A stretch of DNA of 64,000 nucleotides from Roridomyces roridus (Eukaryota > Basidiomycota > Agaricomycetes > Agaricales > Mycenaceae): the NCBI GenBank assembly GCA_029378245.1, contig JARKIF010000004.1, positions 62,001 to 126,000 of the forward strand, in the 5' to 3' direction. Made by a program: the position numbers and the translations under genes. Within the stretch, counting starts at the first letter, position 1; each line of letters opens with the position of its first letter. Of this stretch, positions 31,696-44,000 are shown in pieces. The notes under the pieces were generated by a model. It was given only the letters and a program-made list of their open reading frames with translations. It did not search any database and was not told where the DNA came from.

Positions 31696-31799
31696 ACTGT
31701 ACCAGCTGCAACAGGGTGAATTGAACGTGCTTACAGTTTGAAAACCCCATGCTTGGTGTTGAAACGGCACATTCGCCGGCTTGGCAGCTTACCCGCGGG

Positions 31800-32105
31800 T
31801 CACAGGTACCCAGATCGGCTACCCGTACCCGTACCCGTGCTGATGCCTATTATCACCTGCCCCGACTTAAACACCTTCGCCTCCTTCTCATAAGCCTCCA
31901 TTGCCGCAACTTCGGCGGCAGTGGGACTACTTGACATCGAAGGTGCCGTGGGTGCCGTGTGAGTGGCATCCAAATGATCCGCCAAGCCGGCAGCGTCAGC
32001 GGCAAATTTGAATCGGCTCTTGAATATGCTCCAGTTCGAGCCGTCGGCCTCGCATTTGGGTACGCACAAGAAGTAGTCACTCAATTTAGAGTTGGGCGTG
32101 GACAT
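31800..32105 (-). pseudogene. Truncated Ty1/copia-type gag N-terminus
   Basis: Minus-strand frame starting MSTPNSKLSDYFLCVPK and continuing GSNWSIFKSRFKFAADAAG, LADHLDATHTAP, EAYEKEAKVFKSGQVII. This is the typical start of Agaricomycete copia gag. It breaks off after about 90 residues into a (acccgt)n stretch at about 31800-31850, so only the 5' end of gag remains. No reverse transcriptase, integrase or LTR is seen nearby. It adjoins the right end of the KDZ element. Confidence 0.7.
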
Positions 32106-32379
32106 GGTGTCGAGATCAGATTAGTCATGTGAAAAGATGTATTTGTGGATGCTTAGGTAAGACCGGGGCCCATAACCTATTGAATGATCAGACTCAAAAG
32201 TGGGGGAAAACTTGTTCACACTATGAAAATTTATAGGCCTGGGCTACTGCAGCTCTCTACTTGCTTGTCCGACATTTCTCCGAGGTTTTTCCACCAATCC
32301 CAGCACATTCCTGAAGGAGCTTTGCTTTCCCAACACGAAATTAATGGGGCAAGACTATCTTGCTCCTCTGACTGCTGCC

Positions 32380-33920
32380 CCATGTTCTATGAGCAGCATT
32401 TGAATGTCAAGGCAGCCATTTGAGGAGGCACCATGCAGTGGAGTCTGGCCATTCTTGTCAGCAGCATGAATTGCTGCCCCATGTTCTAGCAGCAGCTTTG
32501 CAATGCCAAGGTGGCCATTTGAGGAGGCATGGTGCAGCGGACTTGTGCCATCCTTGTCAGCAGCATCAACTGCTGCCCCATGTTCTATGAGCAGCTTTGC
32601 CATGTCAAGATGGTCATTTGAGGAGGCATAGTGCAGTGGAGTCCAGCCATCCTTGTCAGCAGCATGGGCTGCTGCCCCATGTTCTATGAGCAGCTTTGCA
32701 ATGCCAAGGTGGCCATTTGAGGAGGCAATGTGCAGTGGAGTCTCACCCTCCCCATCAGCAGTATCAGCTGCTGCCCCATGTTCTATGAGCAGCTTTGCAA
32801 TGTCAAGCCAGCCATTAGAGGAGGCATGGTGCAGCAGAGTCCAGCCATACTCGTCAGCAGCATCAACTGCGGCCCCATGCTCTATGAGCAGCTTTGCCAT
32901 GTCAAGATGGTCATTTGAGGAGGCATAGTGCAGCGGAGTCCAGCCATCCTTGTCAGCAGCATCAACTGCTGCCCCATGTTCTATGAGCAGCTTTGCCATG
33001 TCAAGATGGTCATTTGAGGAGGCACAGTGCAGCGGAGTCCAGCCATCCTTGTCAGTAGCATCAACTGCTGCCCCATGTTCTATGAGCAGCTTTGCCATGT
33101 CAAGATGGTCATTTGAGGAGGCATAGTGCAGCGGAGTCCAGCCATCCTTGTCAGCAGCATCAACTGCTGCCCCATGTTCTATGAGCAGCTTTGCCATGTC
33201 AAGATGGTCATTTGAGGAGGCACAGTGCAGCGGAGTCCAGCGATCCTTGTCAGTAGCATCAACTGCTGCCCCATGTTCTATGAGCAGCTTTGCCATGTCA
33301 AGATGGTCATTTGAGGAGGCACGGTGCAGCGGACTTGTGCCATTCTTGTCAGCAGCATCCACTGCTGCCCCATGTTCTACGAGCAGCTTTGCAATGCCAA
33401 GGTGGCCATTTGAGGAGGCATGGTGCAGCGGACTTGTGCCATCCTTGTCAGCAGCATCAACTGCTGCCCCATGTTCTATGAGCAGCTTTGCCATGTCAAG
33501 ATGGTCATTTAAGGAGGCACTGTGCAGCGGAGTCCAGCCATTCTTGTCAGCAGCATGTGCTGCTGCCCCATGTTCTATGAGCAGCTTTGCAATGCCAAGA
33601 TGACCATTTGAGGAGGCACGGTGCAGCGGAGTCCAGCCATTCTTGTCAGCACCATGTGCTGCTGCCCCATGTTCTATGAGCAGCTTTGCGATGCCAAGGT
33701 GGCCATTTGAGGAGGCACGGTGCAGCGGAGTCCAGCCATTCTTGTCAGCACCATGTGCTGCTGCCCCATGTTCTATGAGCAGCTTTGCGATGCCAAGGTG
33801 GCCATTTGAGGAGGCACAGTGCAGCGGACTTGTGCCATTCTTGTCAGCACCATCAACTGCTGCCCCATGTTCTATGAGCAGCTTTGCCATGTCAAGATGG
33901 TCATTTAAGGAGGCACAGTG
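32380..33920 (-). repeat. 99-bp ankyrin minisatellite, downstream block (~15-16 units)
   Basis: Units begin around 'ggaggcacagtgcagcggag' and repeat every 99 bp with only a few variable positions, mainly Asn/Asp, Gly-Trp-Thr/Gly-Thr-Ser and Met/Ile alternatives. It is continuous with the upstream block once the insertion is removed. Confidence 0.9.
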
Positions 33921-35849
33921 TGATGACCGGCACAAGGGGTAGCTTTGATGGCAAGCGTGACAGGATGTGACCGGGTTTGCCGTTGGTCGTCAAAAGGTGA
34001 TGGGTTGGCTCATGGCATTCCTCCTCAACACAGTGAAGCAAAAATCTGAAAATATTCGAGCGGTCATTTATTATGTATCTTCAACGAACGTTCACGGCAG
34101 ATTGAAAAATCTTCGGCTTGGAGCAAATTGAGACCTGATTTTGCGCTCTTCCATGCCACTGTCAGCGAAGTTTCCGGAAAATGGGGAATCCGGCGTGAAC
34201 AAACGATGCTAGGTGCTAATTCCTAGAAATTGACTATATAAACATAATATTTCATCAGAAATTGAGCTCAAACGGCGAAGGCCAAATACACGCATGTTTC
34301 TCGATTGATCCGTGATCGGAATCGGACACTCTTTGCTTCCTACTATTCCATGCTCGTTGTGGCCTCTCTTTCGACGTGTTCCACCCACAACTATCACCCT
34401 CTATCGGTTCCGCTCGTCATATGAGTCTATCCCAAGCAGGAAAAGCGCAAATCGAAAGGCTCCATGAGCAGAATCGCGACCGGAATGAGTAGAGGATGCG
34501 GAGTGAGGAGATGGAGGAGGAGCACAGCTCAGCTACGTAAACTACTTGGACACGTTTTAAAAAGCCATCTCTCCAGGCTCAACTCGACTCAGTCAACGCT
34601 GAGCTCTCGCAATGCCGGAATGCTCTTTCAGCCTCGGAGGCGGCATGCACCACGCACAAAAGAACTATCGTATCCTGACCGGTCAAGTCGATTTTCTGAG
34701 CTCCCAAATTGACATCCGGAAGGACGAATTCGCTGATTTGGACACCCCCGCCGAAGAACTCTCCGGTGCTTTGACTACGAGTCTACGACATCCGCCAAGC
34801 TCAAAATGACAGATGCGCATGCGCAGGGTTACATGTCCGAACTTTCGGACAACGAACACGAACCAGGCAACGCTCTCGGAAGAGCTAAAGGGCAAGGAGA
34901 CGTCCCTCGTTGTAGAGCGCTATCGGGACGCTCAGCCCCCACCACGCTGACTGCTGTCAAAGCCACCGTGCACGGTCCCGACGCTATAAAGTTCGGTAAG
35001 GTTCAACTTGGAATCGGGATCTTTGGTGGGTATTGACATTGCGAGCATAAAGAGAGAGCACGCGGGGCGTTACTCGACGACAAGCTTGGACGCTAACGAT
35101 ATGGAGTTGGTTACAGAGACGGACTCGGACTACTCCGAGTGGGGAGGTATTGACGACAAGGATGACGAAGCTGGCTCTCAGAGGGACCCGAAGAGAGAGG
35201 ATGGGCCAAACTCACCTGAAGACTCCGCCATGGAGGTGCTATATCAACTCGTAATGTTACTCGTTAGCTCGTGTAAATTGACAGAGAATGTGGACTGCTA
35301 GCTTTGGTTCATAATACGTAGTGTTCCTAGAGTCTCCGGGGCTGTTGAGCTATGTCCCACGGTCTTCCCAGTCGATTCCAGAATCGCCTCCACAGAGCTC
35401 TGCTGTGGCATGCAACTGGTAGCTATCCCCATATAAAGTGTGCAAAGTCTGGTGTTTGTCGGGCACACCCAATGGCAACCATGTCAGAAATGGGTCCCAA
35501 AAGCTTCCCCGTGGCAAAATGGGATATCTCAGAGTCCCCTGATAAAATACAGGATTTTTCGGTTCACCCTAGGACCTGCTGCACACCATTAAAAAGGACT
35601 GCCAATTCCACGACGTTGAGTTGAACTCTCGGACCTCTGGAGACAGGTTCTGGTGACGCTCGGCTCAGGACCTCTCACAGGCAGCTAGCCAGGCATATTG
35701 AGATCATCTTTTGTCTTTGGAGCTTAGGGGATTGTACAAATCTCATCCAGTAATGGCGGTAGGAAGCCAACGACCGAGGTTTGTGACAGTTAATTGAGAG
35801 TCACACTCAGTCACGCTTCCATCAAAGATACTGGTTGTGCCGGTCATCA
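33921..35849. mobile_element. 1.93-kb TIR DNA element inside the ankyrin array
   Basis: The first 31 bp (33921-33951) and the reversed last 31 bp (35819-35849) match at 27 of 31 positions, including an identical 15-bp end (TGATGACCGGCACAA) and CTTTGATGG. It is flanked by the 7-bp direct repeat CACAGTG (33914-33920 and 35850-35856), which is single in uninterrupted ankyrin units. No transposase is encoded. The interior (34421-35300, plus strand) carries broken coiled-coil coding sequence (MSLSQAGKAQIERLHEQNR, then stops and frame changes). It looks like a non-autonomous element that picked up a host gene fragment. Superfamily not assigned. Confidence 0.85.
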
Positions 35850-36885
35850 CACAGTGCAGCGGAGTCCAGCCATTCTTGTCAGCACCATGTGCTGCTGCCC
35901 CATGTTCTATGAGCAGCTTTGCAATGCCAGGGTGGCCATTTGAGGAGGCACAGTGCAGCGGACTTGTGCCATTCTTGTCAGCACCATCAACTGCTGCCCC
36001 ATGTTCTATGAGCAGCTTTGCAATGCCAAGGTGGCCATTTGAGGAGGCACAGTGCAGCGGACTTGTGCCATTCTTGTCAGCACCATCAACTGCTGCCCCA
36101 TGTTCTATGAGCAGCTTTGCCATGTCAAGATGGTCATTTAAGGAGGCACTGTGCAGCGGAGTCCAGCCATCCTTGTCAGCAGCATGGGCTGCTGCCCCAT
36201 GTTCTATGAGCAGCTTTGCAATGTCAAGATGGCCATTTAAGGAGGCACAGTGCAGCGGCCTTGTGCCATTCTTGTCAGCAGCATCCACTGCTGCCCCATG
36301 TTCTATGAGCAGCTTTGCAATGCCAAGGTGGCCATTTGAGGAGGCACAGTGCAGCGGACTGGTGCCATTCTTGTCAGCACCATCAACTGCTGCCCCATGT
36401 TCTATGAGCAGCTTTGCAATGCCAAGGTGGCCATTTGAGGAGGCACGGTGCAGCGGAGTCCAGCCATTCTTGTCAGCACCATGTGCTGCTGCCCCATGTT
36501 CTATGAGCAGCTTTGCGATGCCAAGGTGGCCATTTGAGGAGGCACAGTGCAGCGGACTTGTGCCATTCTTGTCAGCAGCATCCACTGCTGCCCCATGTTC
36601 TATGAGCAGCTTTGCAATGCCAAGGTGGCCATTTGAGGAGGCACAGTGCAGCGGACTTGTGCCATTCTTGTCAGCACCATCAACTGCTGCCCCATGTTCT
36701 ATGAGCAGCTTTGCCATGTCAAGATGGTCATTTAAGGAGGCACAGTGCAGCGGACTTGTGCCATTCTTGTCAGCACCATCAACTGCTGCATCCACTGCTG
36801 CCCCATGTTCTATGAGCAGCTTTGCAATGTCAAGGTGGCCATTTGAGGAGGCACGGTGCAGCGGAGTCCAGCCATTCTTGATGTG
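35850..36885 (-). repeat. 99-bp ankyrin minisatellite, upstream block (~10 units)
   Basis: Same unit as 32380-33920. One unit near 36790 has a short internal duplication (GAAVDAAVDGAD), a sign of slippage or unequal exchange. Confidence 0.9.
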
Positions 36886-38396
36886 TGTTAATGAGAATGA
36901 GCCCATCAAGTAGCTTGAAGAGCCGAGAATTCCCTGCATGCCTGACAGGGTCATAGATTGATGCACCCAGGTTGGAAAAATCAAAATCTGGAAGGTCCAA
37001 GCGAAAAGCAATAGCATCTGCAAGCTCCTTTGGGGATAGCTCTCTTGCTGAAAACACAAGCCACCGTAGTATTGCCTGAATGAAAATTGGTGGCAGTTTG
37101 GGTTCTGCCTTGGCACGGTTAAGGAAACGGCTGTAGATGCTGAAGAGATCAGCAGGCGGAACTGCAAGGACCTTGTCCCATTCATGGTACCAGTGATTAC
37201 CTAATTCCTTGATCAAGCAATCTGCCATGCGGAACCTGTCAATGCCTTTTAGTTCAAGCCAAAAAAAAAAAAGAATACAACCTACATTCCACTGCTCTTG
37301 GTCACAATTTGTTTGATAACTGTCTTGGCATATTCACCATCATCAGACATTGCCAAAATCTTGCTGTAGACAAAAGATTCAATGTCCCCATCCAAGATTG
37401 ATGCATCCAACTGTATCAAGGGAATGCCATTGAAGCCTGTCTGAAATTCCTGGCGATGTTGACTTGTGAACAGCACATGTGGGCGTTTCTTGGAAGATCC
37501 ACGTAGTCTGTTCACCCATGCAACAAGACCTGTCCAATCATCCAGAACAATATATGTCTGTCCTACTTCTTGAATCAACCTATCAAGGAGTTGCTGGAGA
37601 TCTTCAATCTGTGGTTGAATTTTTCCTTTTCCAAGTGTTTGATAAAATGCTGAAAGAGTCCCATGTGGAGTTGGTGAGGGTGACATCTCAGAGAGCTGCC
37701 AGGCGATAGAGCGCAGCATGATATCCAAGCTTTGTCTGTCGTCCCTGCTGCTGAAGTCGAAGAAGAAATATGCAACTTCTTCACCAGCCTTGACCAGGTT
37801 GTCGATGACGGTTGAACTGTTCATGTCAGCAGAGACAGAGCAGTAAAATAAATGAAATACCTGAGTACACTTTTCCCTGTTCCAGCTGAAATTGGTCAGA
37901 TATGAAGAGAACTAAAACCAAGGCCAACATACAGATCCCCTGAATCCACAAGCTGCCAGGTGTCTCTCTCCAGTCAATAAACTGATCATGCTCAAGCAGC
38001 CAGCTCCCTGTATCCTCATAGTGCTGTGCTTGCAGATGATTCTGTCTATCCTGTGTATTGGGAGGGTTTCCCAACCACTTGAGCAAATCTTCATTGGATC
38101 TAGACCAAAGATGAGCCACAAGAGCTATGCCAAGAGAAAATGTGATTAACCCTTGGAAACTATCATACAATGATCAATAACTTGGCAGCAGGGTTTTCAA
38201 AAACATACATGTTGACAATGGGGCTTCCTCCACCACCACCATCACCCCCAAATTTTGCACCTCTTCCACCTCCACCTCCTGAGCCACCTATAAGTGGACA
38301 CAGATCAGGGTTTATTCAGGATCCCACTCTAAGATTTCACCCACCTATGACAGTCACATTCCCCCCTCTTCTGACTACGTGAGAGTTAGACATCAT

Positions 38397-40059
38397 GAAA
38401 CTGAGCTGCAGATTGTTAGTGAATGGAGTGGAATAAGCCAAGAGAGCAGCTCACAGCAAGCAGCTAGCTGGGAAACGTGGTGGTAAGAAGCAAGATGCCA
38501 GCGTGCAGGTACAAACATGTACAAGCCTTCTCAGAGGACAAACATGTACAAACTTTCTCATAAGTACGACCCATTCACTAAGACAACCAAAAGACGACAC
38601 TTTTTACATGGTTGTTACAACACATACTAACAGATCAATTAGCACAAGCTGCATTACAGTGATCTGCTGCCTCTGGCGCAACGGACATTGTGTGAAAAAA
38701 TATAGCAGACACCCGGATTGCATAAGTAATGTGGGTCGCCCGGACCCGCGCCAAACATCATGAATGCACGGGCCAGCTTATTTAAAATACGCTCTTGCCG
38801 ATGAATGACCTGCGGAGCGTGGTGGGTAATCCATCAGCGAAACCCAATGGAGGATGAAGAAATGACGCACATAAAGCCCGCCCACTTGCTCATCTTCCGT
38901 TTCTCTACTTCTCGTCTGCCCATTTCCCACCCCGATGCCCCCAGCTTCTCCGTCCAACGGCGCTTGCTCACCGTCGACCCGTCGACAGGCACTCCGATCA
39001 TACTCTCCGGTATACCAGAAGTAGGCGGCGGCGGAGGGAGCCCAGACAAGCGCCGCAGCTGCCTACATCCTTCCCCTCGTCACCCAGCGCTCGAGCGTCA
39101 TGTTGGATAACGGGTGCAGCCGCACAGCTGTTATTCCCAGTACGCGCGATAAGTGCCATTGTGTGGGCATAAGTGCCGATCGAGGCAGGGTGCGCGGCGG
39201 GGTGATGTGTCGGTCGTTGGTACGCACGAGAGGCGAGTGGTGGTGATCCACAGGCGGGAGGGTATGTGGCGCGCAGACGGAGTTTGTGTCACCCGCGATC
39301 GCAAATGCTCGTTATAGAGTATGAGCAGTGTGAAGAGCCGGCCCGCGCCGAATGCAAGAAGAGGACAACGTCCGGAGGGCCGTACAGGTAGTGAGGATGT
39401 CGGGGACTGTGCCCGTCCCCTCGCGCCACTGCTAGGGCGCGTAACAGAGTCGAGGATTGTCTCCCTGGATACGCCGAGTAACCTGGAAGAAGCATCAGCG
39501 GTATCCGAGGGAGGGTGGGATGGAACACATACAAGTGACAGGCTGTTTCTTCTTCTTCCTCTGCTCATGCTTCTGCTGTATTCAAGCCACTCATCCCGCT
39601 TGTATGCGCCGTCGACTCGAGATCCATCAACCTCCCACCCATGTAGCGCGACGCCCACCGTCCACTCGGCCGATCGAGGGCTGTCGGAGCTACAGGCTGC
39701 TACCGGCCATGGACGTAGGAGCGAGAACTGATACACACAGCGCACCAAGCACGCGTCAGCCAAGCGCAGGACTCAGCGGCCCCAGCCCAAATGGACCTCG
39801 GCGTCTCCACGCAGAGAAGGGTGCACGTAGTCGTCCGCGTCACAGTCTCCGCGCGGTGTTTGTCCTTCGGCTCCAGTGGGGCTGGGAAGATATGCGGAAG
39901 AGCGGATATGTGAGCGGGGACGCTATGTGTCTATCGTCGACATGGTAGAAGCCGGGGAGGACACCATCTCATTCGATGTAGGTAAGATGACAGGCCACGA
40001 TGGTGGAGATAGCTGTTGGGAATGTTCATCTTCGGAGGAGAGAGTGGGCGCCAGAGTGC
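38397..40059. other. No supported gene
   Basis: A minus-strand frame at 39131-39763 and plus-strand frames at 38805-39110 and 39321-39731 are open but motif-free. The 39.1-40.05 kb part may hold 3' exons or the UTR of the WOPR gene, but no reliable exon was found. Confidence 0.4.
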
Positions 40060-40626
40060 TCACCGAGGATTATCCCTGTCCAACAAACCCTCCGCAATCT
40101 CCAAGGTCGCCAGTTCGGGTAAAGAGCTCGCCGCGCGAAGACGATCCGCAGTGACATCTGCAAGGGAATAGTACGACACGAGGTGCTGCGTGCCGCCCCC
40201 ACCGCCTACGCCCGCGCTGCTACCTGCAGGAAGAGTTACAGAGAACGTCTGCACATAGTATCAGCCACTGCCCCAGATGAGACGCAAAGGACGCACCTTC
40301 TTCATAAGCCCATTGGCCTTGACCTCGTTCGCAAGGCTGCCGAGAAGCGTGCGTTCTCCAGTCGAGACAGCAGAAGAGCGTGGTCGGCTGAGGAGCTGGT
40401 CTACAGCGGTTGCAGCGACGCGCCCGACCGCGTCCGACCCTTGTACTCCTCTCCTCCGCCTCTGCATCTTCCTCTGCATCCTCCTCTTCGTCGTCATCGT
40501 CATCCTCCTGGCCACACGGGGGATGAGGCCACGGCGCGCAGCTTCGAGGATGAAGAGGGCGTCGCCGGTGGTGGCGATCCAGCCTGACCATGGTGGTTCG
40601 ACGGAGACGTGTGGCGGGGCGGACAT
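40060..40626 (-). CDS. WOPR (Gti1/Pac2) family protein lacking the central box
   Basis: Exon 1 starts MSAPPHVSVEPP and gives WSGWIATTGDALFILEAARRGLIPRVARR, the first part of the WOPR DNA-binding domain (PF09729). After an intron (about 40249-40297) the second part follows: KANGLMKK|TFSVTLP, then GTQHLVSYYSLADVTADRL and SSLPELATLEIAEGLL. Between them, the family's usual RWTDGxxWSPSR segment is not seen. About 60 residues of Arg/Lys-rich low complexity from a (GACGA)-rich DNA stretch stand in its place. WOPR proteins (Wor1, Ryp1, Gti1, Pac2) are transcription regulators of development. Missing the central box suggests loss of normal DNA binding or a decaying copy. The end at 40060 (NPR-stop) or a further 3' exon after a GTGAGC donor are both possible. 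Confidence 0.6.
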
Positions 40627-41049
40627 GATTGTGCTTCAGGTTTTCTTTTCTTTTCGCTGCTAGGATAGGATTAGAGTTTGATTGCATCCATCGCACAACT
40701 CTCACCTGAAACGAGTCGAGTCGGCTATTCTCCGATGCAGCTTGCTTGCTGCGGTCTTGCTTGTCGTCTCTCGTCTTGCCCGTTGCTCGTCGTCCTCTGC
40801 ACTCGTCTCTCGCCGCCTAAAAGCCCCGGATAAATATCAAGAGTCTGAGCAAGCAGACTTCGGGCCCCGGAGCTTGTTCTTGCAGGATTCAAGTTCTCGC
40901 GTGTGTGACTCTTGGGGATGCTGGGGTGCGCTCGTCGACGTCGCTGGCAGTGGCGTAAGAGGGAGGAAGTGTGTTTGGCATCAATCAAGCCTTTCCGCGA
41001 CGGCCAACGCCAACGCCAACGGTGTCGAAAAGTGGGCTGAGCGCTGAGG
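40627..41049. promoter_or_regulatory. Upstream region of WOPR gene
   Basis: No gene is supported. Holds GC-rich 5' flank and a (acgcca)n-like stretch near 41003-41018. Confidence 0.3.
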
Positions 41050-44000
41050 GCGCTATCGTAACGAGGAACGTCTGGAATCGCCTTCAAAATTCTCCACTAG
41101 TCCCCCGACGCTGGAATTCTTGCTACCCATGCACCTCCGAAAATTTGCGACTCGTCTCCATCGTTCTCTATGAGCCGTCACCAGACAACCAACGGTCACA
41201 GGCAGCCCCCGAATCTGCACGGAAATCGACCGATGAAGCTTCCAGTTCGAGCCTGGGCTACGTCCTCACAGATTCCTCGGGCAAACTTGCTAGCCATGCA
41301 CCTCCGAAAATTTGCGACTCGTCTGAGTCGTCTCCAACTCGTCTCCGCCTGACATTGACAATCGTTCTCTATCAGCAGTCACCAGACAACCAACGGTTAC
41401 AAGCAGCCCCCAAATCTACACGGAAATCAACCGATGAAGCTTCCAGTTCGAGCCTGGACTACGTCTTAACAGGTGGTCGCTTGCTTTTTGGGTCGGCAGC
41501 TCAGGAGTCACATAGGTCGCTGGATGATTCCGAATCCTTCTGTCGGCTTGCACTTTGGATACAAACCCGTGCAAGCCTCATTGCATGTGCATCGACAGAC
41601 GATCTCGCACTTCAACAGTGACTGCGAGGAAGTTCTCCGTTCGATTCCGCTTCTCTGTCTAATTGGTCTACGTTGGCGTTTTTTCTGTGTCTACCGACCA
41701 TTCGGAGTCCGCTTGTCCCCACCCCTCATTCATTTCCATGCACCTCCGAAGAGCTCTATGGGCTCGCTGGCAGTTGTTCTCACCCTCCACGCCGTACTCT
41801 CATCGTTGTAAGCTTAAGTACAGAGTCCAGACACCCAATGGCGAGAAACAGCCACGAGTCTGGAATCTGGATGTAAATTGACCGAATGCAGCCTACAGTT
41901 CGACCCTGGGCTGCAACTTATGCACTCCGTAGTTGTCTTTTTTTAAAAGCGGCCCACCGAAGTAAGTATCTGCATCATCTGCATCGACAGACAGCACCTC
42001 TAACTAATAGTCAAAGTGACTGGAGGAAGTTCTCGGTTCGAATCCGCTCAATTAAGAAATGTGGTGAAATCCTTTTTTGCATTGAGGTCCAAACGATTCC
42101 GAATCCTTCTTGGATACACAACTCGTGCGGCTGCATCCACAGACGACACCTACATCCCACTTCAAAAGTGACTGTGAGGAAGCTCTCGGTTCGATTCCGG
42201 CTCTCTGTCTACATCAGTTGGTTCCAACGCTTTTTTCTGTGTCTACCGACCATTCGGAATCGGCTCGTCCCCACCCCTCATTCATTTCCATGCACCCGGC
42301 CTCAGAAGACCTCTATGTGCTCGCTGGCAGTTGTTCTCACCAGCTCCACGCCGTACTCTCATCGTAGTGCAGAGTCCAGACACCCGAAGGCGAGAATCCA
42401 CCGCCAATAGTCTGTATAGCTTGCCCGGGCAGCCTACAGTTCGACCCTGGGCTACACCTTGTGGACTTCGTATCTCCTTTTCTGATGCTTGGCAGTTTCT
42501 TGCAGTCACCAGTGGCAGCGGCCCATCCCAACTATGTTAATGGTATCTGTCTGGGCCTCATCTGCATCGACAGACGACACCTCTCATGAATAGTAACAGT
42601 GACTGGAGGAGATTCTCGGTTCGATTCCGCTCCTCTATCTGATTAAAGAGGGCAGCGGAATTTTTTGCGTTGCCAGCTCAGACTGAACGGTATCCAACTG
42701 ACTGCATTGAGGTCCAAACGATTCCGATTCCTTCTGTCGGTTTGCAATTTGGATACACAAATCGTGCAGACAGTGAATGGTGCCTCCACAGACGAGCCAG
42801 CTCAAGGCCGTACCCTCATCGTCACCCAACGAGCCTCAGACACCCAATGGCGACGAGGACCCGCCAATACTGGTCTGTATGCACACATTGCTTTGATAAT
42901 GAAGCTTTGAAGGTTGACCGACTCGGATGCAGCCTACAGTTCGACCCTGGGCTACACCTTTGAAACTCGACAAGAAACTACTTTTTTGATCCTTTGCGAT
43001 TTTCTGAATGGCCTTCCGAATTTTCCACTACACAGTACCCCGACGCTCGAATTATTTCTTTCCGAGGACTTCCGAAAACATGCGAGTCTCTCCCTGACCG
43101 ACAATCGTTCTCGCAGCTCTACGCCGTACTCTTATCGTAACGAACAGCCAATGGTTACTGAGCAGCGAGGAGCCGCCCGAATCTGCACTATCGAAAGCTT
43201 CCAGTTCGAGCCTGGGCTACTTACGTCTTGGCAGAAAACTGGTGAACGGCTTTTTGGGTCGGCAGCTCAGACTGAACGGTACCTCATTGGATTGAAGTCC
43301 CAATGATTCCGAATCCTTCTGTCGGCTCGCAGTTTATTTGAATACACAGCTGGTGCAGCTCCCTTCTGCATCCACAGACGACACCAACATCCCACTTCAA
43401 GGTGACTGGAGGAAGTTCTCGGTTCGATTCCGGGTCTCTGTCTAACAAGTTTGGTCTACGGCGGCGTTTTTCTGTGGCTATCATTTAAATCAACCACCAT
43501 TCGGAATCGGCTCGTCCCCACCCCTCGATTTCTTTCCATGCACCTCCGAAGACCTCCGATTCAATGGCTCTCACCAGCCCAGCCGCCTCTTTAGTCTGTA
43601 AGAAAATGGACCGACGTAAGGTCCCAGTTCGAGCCTGGGCTACGTCTTGCCTAGGTCCTCCGCGATTGCTTTTTTACTGGAAATCTATACTTTGGTATCT
43701 GTCTGCATTGAGGCCTGAATCCTTGCAGTAAACTCGATTCGCAATTGCTCCACCACTTGAAAGCTTCCGGAAAGTCTCCAACTCGAAGAGCGTTGATTTT
43801 GGGGCTGCCCGAGAAGTTCAGTTTTGGTGCCATGTAGTTGTCTTGTGATTGCTCTCTGCAATCTACCAGCTTGACGCCGAGCTCTTTCCGTCAGCAGTGG
43901 CGAAACAAATAGCACTGAGTCTGCACAGGTGGCGGAAGCTTCCAGTTCGAACCTGGGCTACATCTTACACGGTATCTACGAGTGACGTCTACTTTTATAC

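Larger units (their letters stand above)
32355..38396 (-). pseudogene. NACHT-ankyrin NOD-like receptor, interrupted by a TIR element
   Basis: Exon 1 (ATG 38396) and exon 2 encode a Gly-rich N-terminus. Next come LLKWLGNPPNTQDRQNHLQ and DTGSWLLEHDQFIDW, and a Walker A loop split by an intron (GISGTGKSVLSS). YFFFDFSSRDDRQS, TYIVLDDW, LFTSQHRQEFQ and KSSGMFRMADCLIKEL follow: the NACHT NTPase pattern. The effector end is an ankyrin array of 33-residue units (consensus DKNGWTPLHxASSNGHLDIAKLLIEHGAAVDAA), about 26 in total. Two lesions: the frame shifts by one between SRLFKLLDGLILINTH and the first repeat (about 36890), and a 1.93-kb element sits at 33921-35849. Removing one target copy restores a continuous repeat frame across the insertion. 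Fungal NLRs of this build mediate non-self recognition. As assembled it cannot make a full-length protein. Confidence 0.8.

Noticed and set aside
32380..33920. CRISPR-like regular array
   Set aside because: Units are 99-bp coding ankyrin repeats without unique spacers, in a fungal genome.
35837..36913. 358-codon plus-strand frame of repeated AAPCSMSSFAMPRWPFEEA units
   Set aside because: Antisense reading of the 99-bp ankyrin minisatellite.
39131..39763. 210-codon minus-strand frame downstream of the WOPR gene
   Set aside because: Composition and lack of motifs suggest 3' flank; it does not join in frame with the WOPR exons by an obvious intron.
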